From JAOARY01 sp045345765 (GTDB lineage: Bacteria; Bacillota; Clostridia; Peptostreptococcales; Peptostreptococcaceae): DNA of 64,000 nucleotides. The stretch lies in NCBI GenBank assembly GCA_045345765.1, contig CP148265.1:930001-994000 (forward strand). The letters run 5' to 3'. The notes beneath the pieces were generated by a model that saw nothing but the letters and a program-made list of their open reading frames with translations, had not been told where the DNA came from and searched no databases. The position numbers and the translations under genes were made by a program. Of this stretch, positions 61,795 to 64,000 are shown one piece after another (within the stretch, counting starts at the first letter, position 1; each line of letters starts with the position of its first letter).

Positions 61795-63861
61795 TTAATA
61801 TTTTATATTTATAAAATCATTGTCTTTGAATTTATAAATAGTTTTGTTATTTGGATTTAGACTTATTTTACCATCTGAAAAATATCCATCTAACATTAAT
61901 GGTGCTGGTGGCCCTGCTATCATACCGTATAACGGAACATTATATTCAGTACTTGAAATCTTTAAATTAATATAGTATTTATCTAAACCAAATACATCAA
62001 TATCCAAATCTATATTATTATTTTCTATCGTCCCTTCATATCTAATAACATTTCCGTTAGATTTATCATTTATTACTAATCTATATGCCTTATTATTTAC
62101 ATCTTTTAAATTAGATAAATCTATTTTCCCTTTTAATTTTGAGGATTTGAGTATTTTTATATCACTGTTTCTTATATTGTGATTAAAAACATAAGAACTA
62201 CCTCTAAATACATCAAAATTATCCATAATATTTATAAATGAATTTCCATACTCACTACCACTATCTATCGAATATGTTATTTTTTTATTACTCATATTTG
62301 ATAAACTATTGTATTTATCTTTTGATTTTTCATTATTTAAATTCCAACTATATTCAATATGATTTTGACCCTGTGGTATCTTAAAATCTTTTGTAATTTC
62401 AAAGTCAAAACCACCCCTATAACCCAATTCATATAGATGAATTTTACCAAATATATCTTCCTTCGCAATTTCACCATCTTGTAGATATATTTTTCCACTT
62501 ATAATATTATCTTTTAGTTCATTTTTAAAATAATGAATATCCTCAGCTACATCATCTAATGCAATCAAACTATACCCACCAATATTATAAGATTTTACTC
62601 TCTTATAACCAAGCCAAGTGTTTATTATTATATCTACATCTGAATCATATATATCTCCATTATTTTTTATCGTATTTGTATTTTTATATCTAATATCAGA
62701 GTTTGAATTGAATACTGATATATTATTAAGAGCATCCCAAATCATATTAAATCCTATATCTTTTAGATTTTCAGCAATTATATAATCTCCATTTATGCCT
62801 TCAATTTGATATGTTGGTATAAAGAATTTTTTCTTAGCTTGGTTTTGATTCGCATTATAATCATTTACATATATATCTGTCTTTGATTTTAATTTATATT
62901 TTCCTATTATTTTATTTCTATCTACCTGCTTTGATATTCTATCTTTATTTAGATATTTGTAAATATCTTTTTTGGTATCTATAATACCAGTTAAATTTTC
63001 ATTGTTTACATATATATTATTTGACTTATCAATATATAATTTCCCATTTAAATTATCAAAATCAATTTTATTATCCATATTGATTTCCCTTATACTTTCA
63101 TCTTTAGATGAAAATACATAGAGCTTATCTTTTAATGCATAATACAGCTTTGACTTTGATGTTCCAAGATAATAAAAATAATCATCTTCACCTAATTTCA
63201 AATTATATTTATTAATTGTTTTATTCGATAAATTTAGAGCTTTATCTGTTTTCAAATCATAAAATATTACATTCTTATCAGATGATAAATATATACATTT
63301 ATCATTATTTATATAGATATCGTAACAAGCAAAATCATCTGGAATATTTAATTTATTTAGTTGTCCATTTACATCCAAATAATAATTATAAATATTACTA
63401 TTATCATAATCACTTGATTCCTTTGGGATACTTAGAGATATTATCTTTACATCATCTTCATAAATTTGTACTTTATAAGAATAATAATATCCATTAAGTT
63501 CCTTATAATAAGATGTTGTATATGGCAAGAAAGAAGAAATATCCATAATATACTTATCAAAACTAATTTTATTAAAATCTTTTTTGTAAGATACAGTATA
63601 GTTATTATCAATAATTTTGAATTCTTCACTATAAATATTTTTTAATTTTTCTAATAAATTTGCATCCTTTACATATTCATACTCATTTTTTAATGATTTA
63701 TGAAGCTTTAAATAATCTTGATTATATTTCAAATACAAATAACTCAAATCATCATCTAATATCTTAATGTTTTCGTTGTCAGTAGACCTCAGTGCTTCAA
63801 CCCTATTAAATGAAAATAAGATTGTAAACATCATAAAAAAGCTAATTAAAAATTTTTTCAT
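61795..63861 (-). CDS. Large secreted protein of unknown function
   Basis: A strong AAGGAGGATATAT precedes ATG at 63861; the longer frame to 63954 has no ribosome site. The product has 688 residues. Residues 1-24 are a Sec signal with a probable cut after VEA (MFTILFSFNRVEA). The body is rich in Asn, Asp, Tyr and Lys. Short YIDKSNNIYVNNE and YLDVNGQLNKL phrases suggest beta-propeller or WD-like repeats between about 150 and 330. After about residue 400 there are Ig-like or beta-sandwich stretches, such as YRGGFDFEITKDFKIPQG. No anchor motif is seen, so it is probably released. I do not recognise a family. Confidence 0.65.
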   Translation of the reverse strand: MKKFLISFFMMFTILFSFNRVEALRSTDNENIKILDDDLSYLYLKYNQDYLKLHKSLKNEYEYVKDANLLEKLKNIYSEEFKIIDNNYTVSYKKDFNKISFDKYIMDISSFLPYTTSYYKELNGYYYSYKVQIYEDDVKIISLSIPKESSDYDNSNIYNYYLDVNGQLNKLNIPDDFACYDIYINNDKCIYLSSDKNVIFYDLKTDKALNLSNKTINKYNLKLGEDDYFYYLGTSKSKLYYALKDKLYVFSSKDESIREINMDNKIDFDNLNGKLYIDKSNNIYVNNENLTGIIDTKKDIYKYLNKDRISKQVDRNKIIGKYKLKSKTDIYVNDYNANQNQAKKKFFIPTYQIEGINGDYIIAENLKDIGFNMIWDALNNISVFNSNSDIRYKNTNTIKNNGDIYDSDVDIIINTWLGYKRVKSYNIGGYSLIALDDVAEDIHYFKNELKDNIISGKIYLQDGEIAKEDIFGKIHLYELGYRGGFDFEITKDFKIPQGQNHIEYSWNLNNEKSKDKYNSLSNMSNKKITYSIDSGSEYGNSFINIMDNFDVFRGSSYVFNHNIRNSDIKILKSSKLKGKIDLSNLKDVNNKAYRLVINDKSNGNVIRYEGTIENNNIDLDIDVFGLDKYYINLKISSTEYNVPLYGMIAGPPAPLMLDGYFSDGKISLNPNNKTIYKFKDNDFINIKY

Positions 63862-64000
63862 ATATATCCTCCTTGTTTTTGTTAATAATTTTAATAAAAT
63901 AAAACTCTTAACCTCCCCAAACAAGAAATTCTCATTTATTTTTATATTATTCACTAAAATTAGTGTTTAGCTTCTTTAATAATCTTAAAAATATTTCTTT
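63862..64000. other. AT-rich right edge
   Basis: The last 139 bp hold the ribosome site and presumably the promoter of the secreted protein gene, and no further gene that I can support. Confidence 0.5.

Noticed and set aside
63216..63497. Plus-strand frame within the large secreted protein gene
   Set aside because: His/Tyr/Asn-rich antisense translation of a clearly coding minus-strand region.

Overview
The window is AT-rich DNA from a low-GC Gram-positive anaerobe, most likely of the class Clostridia. Support comes from strong AGGAGG-type ribosome sites, many TTG starts, a T-box, a PyrR-type attenuator, Bce-type peptide resistance and a 30-nt CRISPR repeat of the kind seen in clostridial type I-B systems. 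The genus cannot be fixed from sequence alone. No rRNA or tRNA gene was seen.

Layout. 1-12.3 kb: a cut-off leucine-rich-repeat surface protein, an MFS transporter, cytoplasmic asparaginase, a redoxin lipoprotein, a complete four-gene Bce-type module (response regulator, kinase, ABC ATPase, permease) and a BrnQ branched-chain amino acid carrier. 12.4-17.4 kb: a PhzF-like protein, an exported beta-amylase with a starch-binding domain, a lipoprotein and a CPBP protease. 17.5-17.9 kb: an orphan pyrimidine attenuator. 18-27.7 kb: aromatic amino acid synthesis (aroF, pheA, aroB, aroA, aroC, an aminotransferase, aroE). A leader peptide very rich in Phe, Tyr and Trp, followed by a terminator, precedes aroF. 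27.7-36.6 kb: a WG-repeat lipoprotein, a DUF3810 protein, asnA behind a T-box with an Asn codon, and a LysR gene divergent from fabK plus malic enzyme.

36.6-46.7 kb is a CRISPR island. Four leader copies each head an array of 11, 5, 4 or 1 repeats, all read on the minus strand. The only cas genes are cas2-cas4-cas1, so this is adaptation without any interference gene in view. The arrays alternate with two copies of an Rpn-type nuclease gene (one killed by a nonsense codon), an IS3-family element sitting inside a CRISPR repeat, and a decayed relative that entered a repeat at the identical base. A degenerate repeat that also forms a terminator-like hairpin marks the far end of each array.

46.7-64 kb: a TauE/SafE exporter, a 58-residue peptide gene, a chemotaxis-type receptor, and a biotin cluster in which bioF, an esterase and bioC face a private acyl carrier protein and ketosynthase across a BirA-like operator. 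Then come a YjiH-type membrane protein ending in a 7-bp satellite, a Cache-like lipoprotein, an M20 hydrolase, an NhaC antiporter, a methyltransferase and a large secreted protein.

Two intergenic hairpins, at 15.5 and 59.3 kb, share a conserved palindromic core inside unrelated outer stems. They look like a small repeat family sitting in terminator loops.
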